Assembly: GCA_902786565.1 (NCBI GenBank) | Contig: CADACW010000002.1 | Location: forward strand, 1-64,000 | Direction of reading: 5' to 3' | Length of the DNA: 64,000 bases | Source of the DNA: an uncultured Prevotellaceae bacterium | GTDB lineage: Bacteria; Bacteroidota; Bacteroidia; Bacteroidales; Bacteroidaceae | Shown: positions 18,749 to 29,329 of the stretch, piece by piece | How positions within the stretch are numbered: position 1 is the stretch's first letter | Layout: the number at the start of each line of letters is the position of its first letter | Made by a program: the position numbers and the translations under genes | The notes under the pieces: generated by a model | Told to the model about the DNA's origin: nothing | Databases searched by the model: none | Seen by the model: the letters and a program-made list of their open reading frames with translations, nothing else

Positions 18749-18756
18749 CAAAAGTA
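18749..18756 (-). promoter_or_regulatory. parA: -7 promoter element upstream of parA
   Basis: On the minus strand this reads TACTTTTG followed by CACC, matching TAnnTTTG. It lies about 65 bases before the parA start. It is the only good promoter I see for the parA-to-FHA gene run. The 268-bp intergenic region otherwise contains only the divergent promoter at 18922. Confidence 0.6.
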
Positions 18757-18921
18757 GCAATTTTCCGTGAAACATATCTCTTTTTGCCAACTTATTTAAG
18801 TATTTTTTGTGGTTCCCCCAAGACTGGCGCGGCAGTTATATGCCTTATAACCCGATATCAGCTAATCGTTAAACTTTCATATAAATGGTAGTAAATTGGG
18901 GCGTGAACAACTAAAAATGTC

Positions 18922-18929
18922 TATCTTTG
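18922..18929 (+). promoter_or_regulatory. -7 promoter element of the alpha-2-macroglobulin-like gene
   Basis: TATCTTTG followed by CGG matches TAnnTTTG, 25 bases before the ATG at 18954. Confidence 0.6.
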
Positions 18930-18953
18930 CGGTTGATTTAAAACATTATCGCC

Positions 18954-21900
18954 ATGAAGAAGATACTATTAATCCTTACAATTATGATGTCAATACCATC
19001 GATGATGAACGGTCAGACCTACTCCGCCCTCTGGAAAGAGGTGGAGGATGCCGTGGAGAAAGACCTGCCCAAGACCGAGCAGGCCGCACTGCGCAAAATA
19101 GTGGAAAAAGCCGAGGCCGAAGGTGCCTACGGCTGGCTGCTCAGGGCCGAGCTGCAGGAGGCCAGCGCCCTGTGCAGCGTGAGCCCCGACTCGCTGGGCA
19201 GCGCCGTAGAGCGGCTGGTGAAACGCGAGAAGGAGGCCAAAGACGACGTGCTGCGTGCCGTCTACGATGCCGTGCTGGCCTACGTCTACAGTAACAACAG
19301 CACACTGGACGAGGACAACTACCAGACTATCTCGCAGGCTTACTACGACAAGGCCCTGGCCCATCCCGACAAGCTGGCCGCCACAAAGGCTTCAGACTAC
19401 GAACAATTCATCATAAAGGGCTTTGACAGCCGTTTCTTCAACGACGACCTGCTGAGCGTCATCGCCTGGGAGGCCAAGCGCTACGACGTGATGCGCGACT
19501 ACTACGTGAAGAGCGACAACCGCATAGCTGCCATGTTTTCCACCCTGAAGTGCCTGCAGCAAGAGCGCCCGGAGGGCCGCGAGAAACTGGCTACGTCGGC
19601 CTATCTGCAACGTCTCGACTCGCTCATCAACGAGTATGCCGACCTGCCAGAGACCGGCGAGGTGGCCCTGGAGCGCTACGACTTTATGGCCACCCATACC
19701 GATGCCACCGCCAAGCAGAAAACAGAATACATCGACGAGGCCTTGAGCCGATGGGGCAAGTGGAAGCGCGTAGAGAACCTGAAAAACCAGCGCGCCCACC
19801 TGACAGCCGTCTTCTACAGTGCCGAAGCCCCCGAACAGGTGGTGACGCCCGGACAGAAGCAGACCATCCGCCTGTCGCAGATGCGCGGCATCAAGGGCAT
19901 ACAGATGCGCGTCTTCCGCGTGAAGGGACAGGGCGACATCGCCCTGCGGCCGAATAGTTCCGAAGGGTACAAGAAACTGAAACCGCTGCTCACCGAACTG
20001 CCTGAACTGGCGCAAACCCCCACCTACAGCGGGCATCCCGAATACGAAGTGTTTGAAGACTCCATCGTCTTGCCCGGTCTGCCCGTGGGCGTCTACATGA
20101 TTGAAATGGAGAGCCAGCCGGCCACCATCCTGGACCGCATCTACTATTTTGTGAGCGACGTGCGCGTACTCTCGCTGCCCCTGCCGGAGAAGAAGTTGCG
20201 GCTGGTGGCCGTCAGCGCCACCACAGGGCAGCCGCTGAAGGGGGCCAAGCTGGAACTGACGTCGGACATCGGCTACTATAAAGACCGCAAGACCTTCAAT
20301 CTGACCACCGACGACCAGGGCGAAGCCGTCTACACACAGCGCGACAATGAGCGCGAGCTGACCATATTCGCCACCACCAATGCCGACAAGGCCTGCCCGC
20401 CGCTGACGCGCAGCGACGGCTACTCTTACTATGCCGGAAGCGAAGTGGCGCACAATGTACACATCTACACCGACCGCCGCATCTACCGGCCTGGACAGAC
20501 GGTGCAGGTGGCAGCCGTGCTTTACACCACCCGGAAGGGCACCCAGCACGAGGTGGAGGCCAACAAGGAAACCACCATCCAACTCTACGACGCCAACAAC
20601 AAGATGGTGGCCGAAGAGACCGTAGCCACCGACCGCTACGGCACCTGCACCACCCGCTTCACCCTGCCCGCTCAGGGGCTGACGGGCGACTTCACCGTGA
20701 AGGTGGGCTATCACTCCTACAGCATCAGGGTGGAGGAGTATAAACGTCCCACCTTCGAGGTGGAGATTCCGCGTCCATCCGTCAGCTATAAGGCCGGCGA
20801 CGTGGTGCAAGTGTGCGGCACGGCCCGCTCCTACGCCGGCGTTCCCGTGCAGGGGGCCAGCGTCAGCTACAGGGTGGTGCGCCGCTGCGCCTTCTGGTGG
20901 TACGCCTATTCATACTATTGGGAGCAGGGCCGCCTAGGCACAGGCCACGACGACGAGCTGCTGGCCGAGGCACAGACGGTGACCGAGGCCGACGGCACGT
21001 TCAAGATAGACATTCCCATGACCGTCCCGGAGACGCTCTACCCCATGTTCTACAATTTTGTGGTCATGGCCGACGTGACCGATCAGGCCGGCGAGACCCA
21101 CCAAGGCACGGTGTCGCTGCCACTGGGCAACCGCAACAGGGGCTTCAGCATCGAGGTGCCCTCGCAGGTGCGTGCCGACGAGCGGGAGACGCTGGTATTC
21201 AGTCTGCGCAATGCCGCCGGAATGGCAGTCGACGGCAAGGTGCGCTACCGCTTCGACAAGACTGGCCGCTGGCTCACAGCCAATGCCAACGAGGAGGTGG
21301 ACATACCCACCCTGAAGAGCGGACGCCACACTGTGGAGGCCATCTGCGAGGAAGACACCGTGAAGGAGAGCTTCCTGGTGTTTGCACTCAACGACAGCCG
21401 GCCCGCCGAGGAGACCGACGACTGGTTCTACGTGAGCCACAACCAGTTCCCGGCCGACGGCTCACCCGTCACCCTGCAAGTGGGTTCGTCAGACCGCAAT
21501 GTCCACTTGCTCTACACCATCTTCGCCGGCAAGCAAATCATTGAGAGCGGAGCCGTGGAGCGCAACGGCGAACTGCTGAACCGCAAGTTCACCTACAAAG
21601 AGGAATACGGCAACGGAGTGCTACTCACCTTTGCCTGGATGAAAAACGGAAAGGCCCATCACCACGAGACCACCATCACCAAGCCAATGCCCAACAGGCA
21701 GTTGCAGATGAAGTGGCAGACCTTCCGCGACAGGCTGACACCCGGCCAGCAGGAGGAGTGGACACTGACCATCACCGACCCCGACGGCAAGCCCGCCGAC
21801 GCACAGCTCCTGGCCACGCTCTACGACAAAAGCCTGGACCAGCTGCAGCCCAACTCGTGGAATCTCTACCCCTATATCAGCCTGAACACGCCATCGGCAG

Positions 21901-24470
21901 TCTGGCATTACGGCTCGTGGGGCTCGCTCAACCTCAACGGACAGTTGTATCCGCGCTATTTCTACCAGGAGTCACTCTCGTTCACCCACTTCGACCACTC
22001 CGTCTATCCGTCGCGATGGGTCTTCCGCCGTCACTATGACTTATTAGAGAGCAAGTCTGTGCGGATGATGAAGGAGGGCCGGATTGAAGACCTCCCGCTG
22101 CCCGAACCGATGATGGCAAGGGAATCGGCATTGGCCGACAATGCGGTCTCCCGCGATGAGGCCGCCGAGACCGAAGAGGATAGCGCCGCCGCCGAAGAAC
22201 CCAAGGTGGAGGTGCGCGAGAACCTGAACGAGACCGCCTTCTTCTATCCCCAGCTCACCACTGACAGCGCGGGCTGCGTGGCCCTGCGCTTCACCCTGCC
22301 CGAAAGCCTCACCACATGGCGCCTGCTTGGCGTGGCCCACACCCGCAACATGCTGTACGGCAACCTGTCGGCCGAGGCCGTGGCCAAGAAAGACGTGATG
22401 ATACAGCCCAACATGCCGCGATTCCTCAGGCACGGCGACCGCGCCATCGTCAGCGCCCGCGTCATCAACTCTGGCGAGAAGCCCTTCAAGGGCACTGCCC
22501 GACTGACGCTGCTCGACCCCGAGACGGAGCGCGTGCTGGCCGAAAGCAAACAGGAGGTGAGCCTGGAGCAGGGCAACACCACCAGCGTGCACTTCGACCT
22601 GCAACAGCGGCTGTCGCAACTGGAGGCTTCGCTGCTCATTGTCCGCGTCACCGTGAGCGGACAGGGGGGTAGCGACGGCGAACAGCACTACGTGCCCCTG
22701 CTGCCCAACCGCGAGCACGTCACCGTGACCGTGCCCTTCACGCAGATTGAGCCGGGCACGAAGACCATCGACCTGACCAAGGTGGTGCCCGCCGACGCCA
22801 CACAGGCCAAACTCACCTTCGAGTACACCAACAATCCCGTATGGCTGCTCATCCAGGCACTGCCCACACTGGGACATCCCGTCGACGACTGCGCCATCTG
22901 CCAGTCGGCATCGGTCTACTCGAACACGCTCGGAAAGTACATCGTAGACCAAAACCCGCAGGCCAAGCACGTCTTCGAACAGTGGATGCGCGAAAAGGGC
23001 AACGAGACGTCGCTGCAAAGCAGTCTGCAGAAGAACCAGGAACTGAAAGACCTGCTGCTCAACGAGACACCCTGGGTGATTGACGCCGACAGGGAGCAGG
23101 AGCAGAAGCACCGCCTGGCCGACTTCTTCGACCAGAACCTGATGAGCCAGCGACTGGAGAGCGCACTCGACAAGGTGAAGGAACTGCAACAGCCCGACGG
23201 CTCCTGGAGCTGGTGGCCCGGCATGCGCGGCTCGTGGTATATGACCGTCAGCATCAGCCAGATGTTCATCCGTCTGAACGACATGCTCGACGGAAAGACC
23301 GACAAGTACACGCCGAAGACCAAGAAGATGCTGGAACGCTCGTTCAAGTTTATGGGCAACGAGGTGGTGGAAATGGTCAAGGAGATGAAGAAGATGGAGA
23401 AGAAGGGCATCAAGCCCACATTCCCCAGCCACACCACGCTGGAGTGGCTCTACATCTGCGCCATCGACGGGCGCAAACTGCCCGCCAAGGTGCAGGAAGC
23501 CAACGAATACCTGAAGAAACTGCTCAAGAAGGAGGTGAAGCGGCAGAGCATCTACGACAAGGCCATGACCGCCATTGTGCTGAACAACAAGACCTACGTC
23601 AAGAGCCTGAAGGAGTACACCGTCTACCGCGAGGACATGGGCCGCTACTACGACACCGACCGTGCCTTCTACTCCTGGCGCGACTACCGCATCCCCACCC
23701 AGGTGGCGGCCATCGAGGCCATCAAGCGGCTCACACCCGCCGACACGCTGACCATCGTCGAGATGCAGCGCTGGCTCCTGCAGCAGAAGCGCACACAGGC
23801 ATGGGACACGCCGCTCACCAGCGTCGACGCCGTCTATGCCTTCCTGAACGACAACCAGCAGACGCTCGCCCCGCAGGCTCAGACCGTGCTCAGCGTGGAC
23901 GGACAGCAGTTGGAGACGCCAAAGGCCACCGCCGGTCTGGGCTACGTGAAGACGGCCATGCCAGCCGAGGGCAAACAGACATTCACCGCCGAGAAGACCT
24001 CGAAGGGCACGTCGTGGGGAGCCGTCTACGCACAGTTCTTCCAGCCCACCGCCAACATTGCCGACCAGCAGAGCGGCATCAGCGTGACCAGGGAGATACT
24101 GGCCGACGGCAAGTCGCAGGGAGCACCCGACACCTACCAGCTGAAGGTGGGCGACCGCGTGAGGGTGCGCATCACCATCGTGGCCGACCGCGACTACGAC
24201 TTCGTGCAGGTCATCGACAAGCGGGCGGCCTGTCTGGAGCCCGTCAGCCAGCGGAGCGGCTATCAGCGCGGATTCTACATCACCCCTCGCGACTGCACCA
24301 CCAACTTCTACTTCGACCAGTTGTCAAAGGGCAAGCACGTCGTCGAGACAGAATACTATGTGGACCGCGCCGGACAGTACGAGTCGGGCACCTGCACCGT
24401 GAGCTGCGCCTACAGCCCCGAATTCCGCGCACTCACCAAGTCAATAACCATCAATGTCAGTCCAAAATAA
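18954..24470 (+). CDS. Alpha-2-macroglobulin-like (MG2 family) exported protein
   Basis: 1838 aa with signal peptide MKKILLILTIMMSIPSMMNG. Bacterial alpha-2-macroglobulins are envelope proteins thought to trap proteases or help protect the cell surface. A helical N-terminal region is followed by macroglobulin domains; the MG2 signature YTDRRIYRPGQTVQ is near residue 505. An acidic linker (about 1065-1090), an A2M segment (FFYPQLTTDSAG, LPESLTTWRLLGVAHT) and a terpenoid-cyclase-like toroid with a C-terminal receptor-binding-like end follow. The usual thioester CxEQ is not visible where expected; the region reads GHPVDDCAICQSASVYSN, so covalent trapping is doubtful. It lies upstream of era and lgt on the same strand. 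Confidence 0.85.
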   Translation: MKKILLILTIMMSIPSMMNGQTYSALWKEVEDAVEKDLPKTEQAALRKIVEKAEAEGAYGWLLRAELQEASALCSVSPDSLGSAVERLVKREKEAKDDVLRAVYDAVLAYVYSNNSTLDEDNYQTISQAYYDKALAHPDKLAATKASDYEQFIIKGFDSRFFNDDLLSVIAWEAKRYDVMRDYYVKSDNRIAAMFSTLKCLQQERPEGREKLATSAYLQRLDSLINEYADLPETGEVALERYDFMATHTDATAKQKTEYIDEALSRWGKWKRVENLKNQRAHLTAVFYSAEAPEQVVTPGQKQTIRLSQMRGIKGIQMRVFRVKGQGDIALRPNSSEGYKKLKPLLTELPELAQTPTYSGHPEYEVFEDSIVLPGLPVGVYMIEMESQPATILDRIYYFVSDVRVLSLPLPEKKLRLVAVSATTGQPLKGAKLELTSDIGYYKDRKTFNLTTDDQGEAVYTQRDNERELTIFATTNADKACPPLTRSDGYSYYAGSEVAHNVHIYTDRRIYRPGQTVQVAAVLYTTRKGTQHEVEANKETTIQLYDANNKMVAEETVATDRYGTCTTRFTLPAQGLTGDFTVKVGYHSYSIRVEEYKRPTFEVEIPRPSVSYKAGDVVQVCGTARSYAGVPVQGASVSYRVVRRCAFWWYAYSYYWEQGRLGTGHDDELLAEAQTVTEADGTFKIDIPMTVPETLYPMFYNFVVMADVTDQAGETHQGTVSLPLGNRNRGFSIEVPSQVRADERETLVFSLRNAAGMAVDGKVRYRFDKTGRWLTANANEEVDIPTLKSGRHTVEAICEEDTVKESFLVFALNDSRPAEETDDWFYVSHNQFPADGSPVTLQVGSSDRNVHLLYTIFAGKQIIESGAVERNGELLNRKFTYKEEYGNGVLLTFAWMKNGKAHHHETTITKPMPNRQLQMKWQTFRDRLTPGQQEEWTLTITDPDGKPADAQLLATLYDKSLDQLQPNSWNLYPYISLNTPSAVWHYGSWGSLNLNGQLYPRYFYQESLSFTHFDHSVYPSRWVFRRHYDLLESKSVRMMKEGRIEDLPLPEPMMARESALADNAVSRDEAAETEEDSAAAEEPKVEVRENLNETAFFYPQLTTDSAGCVALRFTLPESLTTWRLLGVAHTRNMLYGNLSAEAVAKKDVMIQPNMPRFLRHGDRAIVSARVINSGEKPFKGTARLTLLDPETERVLAESKQEVSLEQGNTTSVHFDLQQRLSQLEASLLIVRVTVSGQGGSDGEQHYVPLLPNREHVTVTVPFTQIEPGTKTIDLTKVVPADATQAKLTFEYTNNPVWLLIQALPTLGHPVDDCAICQSASVYSNTLGKYIVDQNPQAKHVFEQWMREKGNETSLQSSLQKNQELKDLLLNETPWVIDADREQEQKHRLADFFDQNLMSQRLESALDKVKELQQPDGSWSWWPGMRGSWYMTVSISQMFIRLNDMLDGKTDKYTPKTKKMLERSFKFMGNEVVEMVKEMKKMEKKGIKPTFPSHTTLEWLYICAIDGRKLPAKVQEANEYLKKLLKKEVKRQSIYDKAMTAIVLNNKTYVKSLKEYTVYREDMGRYYDTDRAFYSWRDYRIPTQVAAIEAIKRLTPADTLTIVEMQRWLLQQKRTQAWDTPLTSVDAVYAFLNDNQQTLAPQAQTVLSVDGQQLETPKATAGLGYVKTAMPAEGKQTFTAEKTSKGTSWGAVYAQFFQPTANIADQQSGISVTREILADGKSQGAPDTYQLKVGDRVRVRITIVADRDYDFVQVIDKRAACLEPVSQRSGYQRGFYITPRDCTTNFYFDQLSKGKHVVETEYYVDRAGQYESGTCTVSCAYSPEFRALTKSITINVSPK

Positions 24471-24503
24471 TAATTGTGAATTATGAATTATGAATTGTGA
24501 ATT
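24471..24503 (+). repeat. AT-rich short repeat (GAATTATGAATT type) before era
   Basis: AATTGTGAATTATGAATT-type units repeat from the stop of the previous gene up to the era ATG. Similar runs precede lgt (same orientation) and ribE (opposite orientation). Confidence 0.55.
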
Positions 24504-25400
24504 ATGGAACATAAAGCAGGCTTTGTAAACATAGTAGGAAACCCCAATGTGGGCAAGTCGACCCTGATGAACCAACTGGTGGGCGAGCGCATCTCCATTG
24601 CCACCTTCAAGGCACAGACCACGCGCCACCGCATCATGGGCATCGTCAACACGCCCGAAATGCAAATTGTGTTCAGCGACACGCCCGGCGTGCTCAAACC
24701 CAGCTACAAGCTGCAGGAGTCGATGCTGGCCTTCTCGGAGTCGGCACTGGCCGATGCCGACGTGCTGCTCTACGTCACCGACGTGGTGGAGAACCCGGAG
24801 AAGAACCTGGACTTTCTGCAAAAGGTGCAGCAGATGGACATACCCGTGCTGCTGCTCATCAACAAGATTGACGAGCTGAAAGAGGACTCGCAGAAACAGC
24901 TCACCGCCATCGTGGAGCGATGGCACGTGCTGCTGCCCAAGGCCGAAATCCTGCCCATCTCGGCCAAGAACAAGTTTGGCACCGACCTGCTGCTGCGCCG
25001 CATCGGCGAACTGCTGCCCGAAAGCCCCGCCTTCTTCGACAAAGACCAGCTCACCGACAAGCCCGCGCGCTTCTTCGTCAGCGAAATCATCCGTGAGAAA
25101 ATCCTCCTCTACTACGACAAGGAGATACCCTACTCCGTAGAGGTGGCCGTGGAACGCTTCAAGGAGGACGAGCGGAAGATACACATCAACGCCGTCATCT
25201 ACGTGGAGCGCGACAGCCAGAAAGGCATCATCATAGGCCATCAGGGCGTGGCCCTGAAGAAAGTGTCGACCGAGGCCCGCAAGTCGCTGGAGAAATTTTT
25301 CGACAAGCACATCTTCCTCGAGGTCTTCGTCAAGGTGGACAAGGACTGGCGCTCGTCAAAGAAAGAACTCGACAACTTCGGCTATAACCCCGGAGACTAA
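24504..25400 (+). CDS. era: GTPase Era
   Basis: 298 aa. Binds the 3' end of 16S rRNA and assists 30S subunit maturation. G1 is GNPNVGKS, the switch region holds TTRHRIMGI, G3 is DTPGV, G4 NKID and G5 ISAKN. The C-terminal KH domain carries GIIIGHQGVALKKV. Length is normal. The ATG is preceded directly by the AT-rich short repeat. Confidence 0.97.
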   Translation: MEHKAGFVNIVGNPNVGKSTLMNQLVGERISIATFKAQTTRHRIMGIVNTPEMQIVFSDTPGVLKPSYKLQESMLAFSESALADADVLLYVTDVVENPEKNLDFLQKVQQMDIPVLLLINKIDELKEDSQKQLTAIVERWHVLLPKAEILPISAKNKFGTDLLLRRIGELLPESPAFFDKDQLTDKPARFFVSEIIREKILLYYDKEIPYSVEVAVERFKEDERKIHINAVIYVERDSQKGIIIGHQGVALKKVSTEARKSLEKFFDKHIFLEVFVKVDKDWRSSKKELDNFGYNPGD

Positions 25401-25404
25401 TTAA

Positions 25405-25440
25405 AATTGTGAATTATAGATTATGAATTTTGAATTATTC
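25405..25440 (+). repeat. AT-rich short repeat overlapping the lgt start codon
   Basis: AATTGTGAATTATAGATTAT-like units run across the ATG at 25423, so the first codons of lgt (MNFELF) are themselves written in the repeat. Confidence 0.5.
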
Positions 25441-26268
25441 GTTCTTTGGAACCCCTCACTCGAAGCATTCAGCATCGGCCCCTTCGCCGTGCGCTGGTAT
25501 TCACTCTGTTGGCTCATCGGCCTGCTGCTGGCCTACCTGATGGTGCGCTGGCTCTACAACGACCAGAAAATCCCGCAGGAGAAGTTCGAGCCGCTCTTCG
25601 TCTACTGTTTCATCGGCATACTGGTAGGCGCCCGTCTGGGCCACTGCCTGTTCTACCAGCCCGACTACTATCTCACCTCCTGGCACGGCTTCATAGAGAT
25701 GCTGTTGCCCATCCACTTCAGCAACGACGGCTCGTGGCACATGGTGGGCTATCAGGGACTGGCCAGCCACGGCGGCACTGCCGGCCTCATACTGGCGCTG
25801 CTGCTCTACGTGCGGCGGGAGAAGATGTCGGTATGGCAGGTGCTCGACAACATTGCCATCGCCACCGGCATCACCGCCTGCTTCATCCGTCTGGGCAATC
25901 TGATGAACTCTGAAATCATCGGGCGCGTCACCGACGTGCCCTGGGCTTTCGTCTTCGAGCGTGTGGACCAGATGCCGCGCCATCCCGGCCAGCTCTACGA
26001 GGCCATTGCCTACGCCATCTATTTCCTCATCTGCATCACGCTCTACCGCAAGCTGCCCCACCGCGTGGGCACAGGCTTCTTCTTCGGGCTCTGCCTGGCC
26101 TATATTTTCACCTTCCGCTTCTTCATCGAGTACACCAAGGAGGTGCAGGAAGCCTTCGAAGCCAGCCTCCCCATCGATATGGGACAGATTCTCTCCCTCC
26201 CCTTCATCGCCATCGGTTTCTACTTTATGGTCAAAGGGTGGAAGGCAGAGCCTAAGCGTTACAAATAA
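25423..26268 (+). CDS. lgt: Prolipoprotein diacylglyceryl transferase Lgt
   Basis: 281 aa inner-membrane enzyme that transfers diacylglycerol from phosphatidylglycerol to the lipobox Cys of prelipoproteins. It shows the N-terminal IRWY-like segment ([11 protein letters not shown]), [13 protein letters not shown] with the conserved catalytic-site His, [13 protein letters not shown] (Lgt signature) and HPGQLYEA, with about seven membrane helices. The ATG lies in the AT-rich repeat; a later start would remove the first hydrophobic segment. Its gene ends 31 bp from the convergent porW gene. Confidence 0.96.
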   Translation: MNFELFVLWNPSLEAFSIGPFAVRWYSLCWLIGLLLAYLMVRWLYNDQKIPQEKFEPLFVYCFIGILVGARLGHCLFYQPDYYLTSWHGFIEMLLPIHFSNDGSWHMVGYQGLASHGGTAGLILALLLYVRREKMSVWQVLDNIAIATGITACFIRLGNLMNSEIIGRVTDVPWAFVFERVDQMPRHPGQLYEAIAYAIYFLICITLYRKLPHRVGTGFFFGLCLAYIFTFRFFIEYTKEVQEAFEASLPIDMGQILSLPFIAIGFYFMVKGWKAEPKRYK

Positions 26269-26299
26269 GAATTCTGGGAGATAACTCCTATACCTAAAT

Positions 26300-29251
26300 T
26301 CAGAAGAAGAGATCGTCGAGGAAGGGGTCACCGCCAGTTGTCTGGGCAGGGGCCTCTTCTTCTTCATCTTCCCCAGTTTCGGCATCTTCGTCAAGTGGCA
26401 TGTCCTCGGGGTCGATGGGCTCCATGCCCTCAGGAATCTGGAGCAGCTCCTGGTCGCTGACCTGCAGGGGCTGGAAGGTCTGCTCGTAGAACTCGTCATA
26501 GTCCTTAAAACTATATCGGGTGCCCATGAGTGCCAGGTTCGACTCGCTGATGACCACGCTGCGACAATGGGCGAGCAGCGGCTGCAAGTCGGCCGAGGCA
26601 TGCAACTGGCGGGCATACTGCAGGGCCTCGTCGAAATTGAGGAAGCCGCTGATGAGCATACGGCTGGCCCCGGCACCGAGCGGCTCGATGGCCAGGTCGA
26701 AGTTGCGCACCAGGAAGTTTGAGAAGTTGAAGCGCGCCATCTCGTAGAGCAGCTGGTTCTCGTTGAGCGAGTCGGGCTGGTAGACCAGCAGGAAGACGAA
26801 GGGCACATTGCGCTCTGCCGAGAGGGTGTCGGTATTGGTGGAGTCTTCGGCCAGGGTGATGTCGCGACGGCTCCAGATGTCGTCCAGGTCGAACTTGCCG
26901 CCGAAAAGCTGGCGGCCCTCCTGCACGCCCTTCACAATCATGCCGGCCAGTTCGGTCACCTCGCTCTGCGGATATTTCTCGACCACCTTTTTCAGTTCGT
27001 CCACACAGCCCAAGGCATCGCCCTGGTTGAGCAGGCTCAGACCGTGGATGAAGAGGAACTTGGGACGGTTGACACCCAGCGGGAAGCGCTCTTCCGTCAG
27101 TTTGGCATTGGCGGCAATCTCCTCGTGGCGGTTCTGCTTGAAGGCATCGTAGGTGGCCCCGTAGATGCTGTCCTCGATGTGCTCGCCAAATCGGGCGTTC
27201 TCCTCGAAGTAGGGGTCGTTGAGCAGCACCGTCCACTCACTTTCAGGATAGTTGGCCACCATGCGCGCCAGGCACGAGTCGGCCTGCACCTTGTCGCCGC
27301 GCCGCGAGTAGAGCAGGAAAAGGTGGTACCAGGCCTGGTCCATCTTCTCGAAGTCGGGATACTGGGAGTATAGTCTGACGAACTGCTTCTCGGCCAGTCC
27401 CAGATTCTCCAGCTTGTCCTTGAAGATGACGCCCGAATTGTAGAGGCCGTCCATAATGATAAGGTTGCTCTCCTGCACCTGCTCCTCGGTGAAGGGTATC
27501 TGCGCCAAGTAGTATTCGCGGTTGTGCGGGTCGCTGGCCAGGCTGTCGGCCTCGGCCTGTGCGGCGGAGAGTGAGTCGGCGGGGGCGTCGGCAGGGTTGT
27601 CGGCCGAAGCGCCGTCGAGCCCGCCACTGCCGGCCAGGCTGTCGGGCAGTTCGGGCGTGTCGCTGGCCAGTGTGACCACGGTGCGGTTGTTGCGCTGCCA
27701 GTTGTCCACGTTCTCGCGTTTGCCCCATTGTTTCTGGAAGGTCTGCTTACCCTGGCTCACGGCCATCTGGTTGTAGAAGTACCAGGAGCCGTCGTTGGTC
27801 TGCGGGGTGGTGGGTTGCTGCGGCGTGTTGCGCTGGTTGCGGTTGCCCATGGCACCCTGCTTGGCCTGTGCGGCCTCGACCTCGGCCTCACGGGCCTTGT
27901 CGCGCTCTTCTTTCTCCTTTTTCTTCAGGGCCTCGATGACGCGGTCGATGGCTTCGTTACGCTCCTCTTCAGACATCTTGGCCAGTTCCTGCAGCGAGTC
28001 CTGCAAGTGTATGGCATCGGTGAAGGGCACCAACTCGTCAAGCACCTTTGAGCGCTTCGACAGTTCTTCGTAGTCGGTACGGTCCTTGTCCAGCAGTCCG
28101 ATGGCCTCGCCGTAGCATCGCTGCGCGTCGTTATACTTCTCCATCTCCCAGTAGAGCCCGCCCAAGCGCAGCAGGAGCACGCCCTTCTCAATGCCGCTGC
28201 GAGTGGCTTTCTCGTTGCCTTTCTCGTAGGCGGCGATGGCCTGCGTGGTGTCTTTCTGCAGCAGATAGATATTGCCGATGGCATAGTAGACCTGATCCAG
28301 GAAGTCCTTGTTGTTGTCGCTGCGGGCCATGCGCTTCAGTCGGCTGATCATCTTCTTGGCATTGCCGACGGCCATCACCTCGGTCTGTGCGATACGGGCG
28401 TTGAACTCCAGTTCGTAGGGCGGATTCTGGCGCACCACGCGCTGATAGGCCTTGTAGGCCTGTCGGTTGTTGCCCAGAGCGGTCTGCGCCTGTCCCATCA
28501 GGAACCACTCGCGGGCCTTCTGCGTCTTGCGCTTTTCGCGGCGTATGGTCTTGCGCAGATAGGGCACGGCCTTATCCAGCTCGCCGCTCTTCAGATAGTA
28601 GTCGGCCAGCGTGGCATCCCACTCGCTCTGGGCGCGGTAGTCAATGGAGTCGCGCCTCATGTTGCGAATCACGTCTTCGGCATCGTAGAGCCAGTCCAGC
28701 TCCAAATAGCAGCGTGCCAGCCAAGCCCGGGCCAGTGCATACTGCATGGGCTGCGTCTGGTAGAGACGCCCCATGTAGGCAAAGGTGGCGGCAGCCTCGT
28801 CGAAGGCACCTTTCTGGTATTGGGCCTTGCCCAGCAGCAGCCATGCTTTCCACAGGAATGGGTTGTACTCGCGGCGCGTCAGCCACTCCACGTCTTTTGC
28901 CGTCTTGCGGCGACTCTTTTTCCATTCGGGCCGGGCCTTGATGCTGTGCTTCTTGATGGTCTTCTCCATCTTCTCCACAGTGACGTCAAACTTGCCCTTG
29001 CCCAACTCGCGGCTCTTCTTGTTGCCCTGGGTGAAAAGGGGCAGCTGCTCGGTGAAGTTGTCCTTGTTGCCCGTCTCTTTCTCCAGCGCCCCGTCGATGT
29101 AGGCCACCTTACCATTATAATAGGTGTTGTATTTTGCCGTAAACGACTGCCAAAACCTGCTCTTCCCGGTATTTTTCTGGGCAGAGCAAGCAGCCAGCAC
29201 CAACACGGCGACGGCAAGGAGAATGTGTATATAGACACTACGACGCATCAC
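26300..29251 (-). CDS. porW: Type IX secretion lipoprotein PorW/SprE (TPR protein)
   Basis: 983 aa. PorW/SprE is an outer-membrane-associated lipoprotein needed for type IX secretion and gliding in Bacteroidota. A signal peptide ends in a lipobox (VLVLAAC-S). The N-terminus SRFWQSFTAKYNTYYNGK is characteristic of the family (SprE/PorW read FNTYYN in the same place). Many TPR-like helical repeats follow (for example PFLWKAWLLLGKAQYQKG and LADYYLKSGELDKAVPYL), then a Gln/Asn/Pro-rich linker (about 465-500) and an acidic C-terminus. Its presence supports reading the GIYI-type C-terminal tails of the lyases in this window as sorting signals. Confidence 0.88.
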   Translation of the reverse strand: MMRRSVYIHILLAVAVLVLAACSAQKNTGKSRFWQSFTAKYNTYYNGKVAYIDGALEKETGNKDNFTEQLPLFTQGNKKSRELGKGKFDVTVEKMEKTIKKHSIKARPEWKKSRRKTAKDVEWLTRREYNPFLWKAWLLLGKAQYQKGAFDEAAATFAYMGRLYQTQPMQYALARAWLARCYLELDWLYDAEDVIRNMRRDSIDYRAQSEWDATLADYYLKSGELDKAVPYLRKTIRREKRKTQKAREWFLMGQAQTALGNNRQAYKAYQRVVRQNPPYELEFNARIAQTEVMAVGNAKKMISRLKRMARSDNNKDFLDQVYYAIGNIYLLQKDTTQAIAAYEKGNEKATRSGIEKGVLLLRLGGLYWEMEKYNDAQRCYGEAIGLLDKDRTDYEELSKRSKVLDELVPFTDAIHLQDSLQELAKMSEEERNEAIDRVIEALKKKEKEERDKAREAEVEAAQAKQGAMGNRNQRNTPQQPTTPQTNDGSWYFYNQMAVSQGKQTFQKQWGKRENVDNWQRNNRTVVTLASDTPELPDSLAGSGGLDGASADNPADAPADSLSAAQAEADSLASDPHNREYYLAQIPFTEEQVQESNLIIMDGLYNSGVIFKDKLENLGLAEKQFVRLYSQYPDFEKMDQAWYHLFLLYSRRGDKVQADSCLARMVANYPESEWTVLLNDPYFEENARFGEHIEDSIYGATYDAFKQNRHEEIAANAKLTEERFPLGVNRPKFLFIHGLSLLNQGDALGCVDELKKVVEKYPQSEVTELAGMIVKGVQEGRQLFGGKFDLDDIWSRRDITLAEDSTNTDTLSAERNVPFVFLLVYQPDSLNENQLLYEMARFNFSNFLVRNFDLAIEPLGAGASRMLISGFLNFDEALQYARQLHASADLQPLLAHCRSVVISESNLALMGTRYSFKDYDEFYEQTFQPLQVSDQELLQIPEGMEPIDPEDMPLDEDAETGEDEEEEAPAQTTGGDPFLDDLFF

Positions 29252-29329
29252 AATAATAACTACGATTCCGCCGATTTATTGTTTGGCCTTTCAGTTTAGA
29301 TTGCCCAAAGCCTTCAGAAAAAACATAAA

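Noticed and set aside
18760-18780. Possible parS site (GTGAAACA) near parA
   Set aside because: Only one half of the TGTTTCAC/GTGAAACA palindrome is present; the other half has several mismatches.
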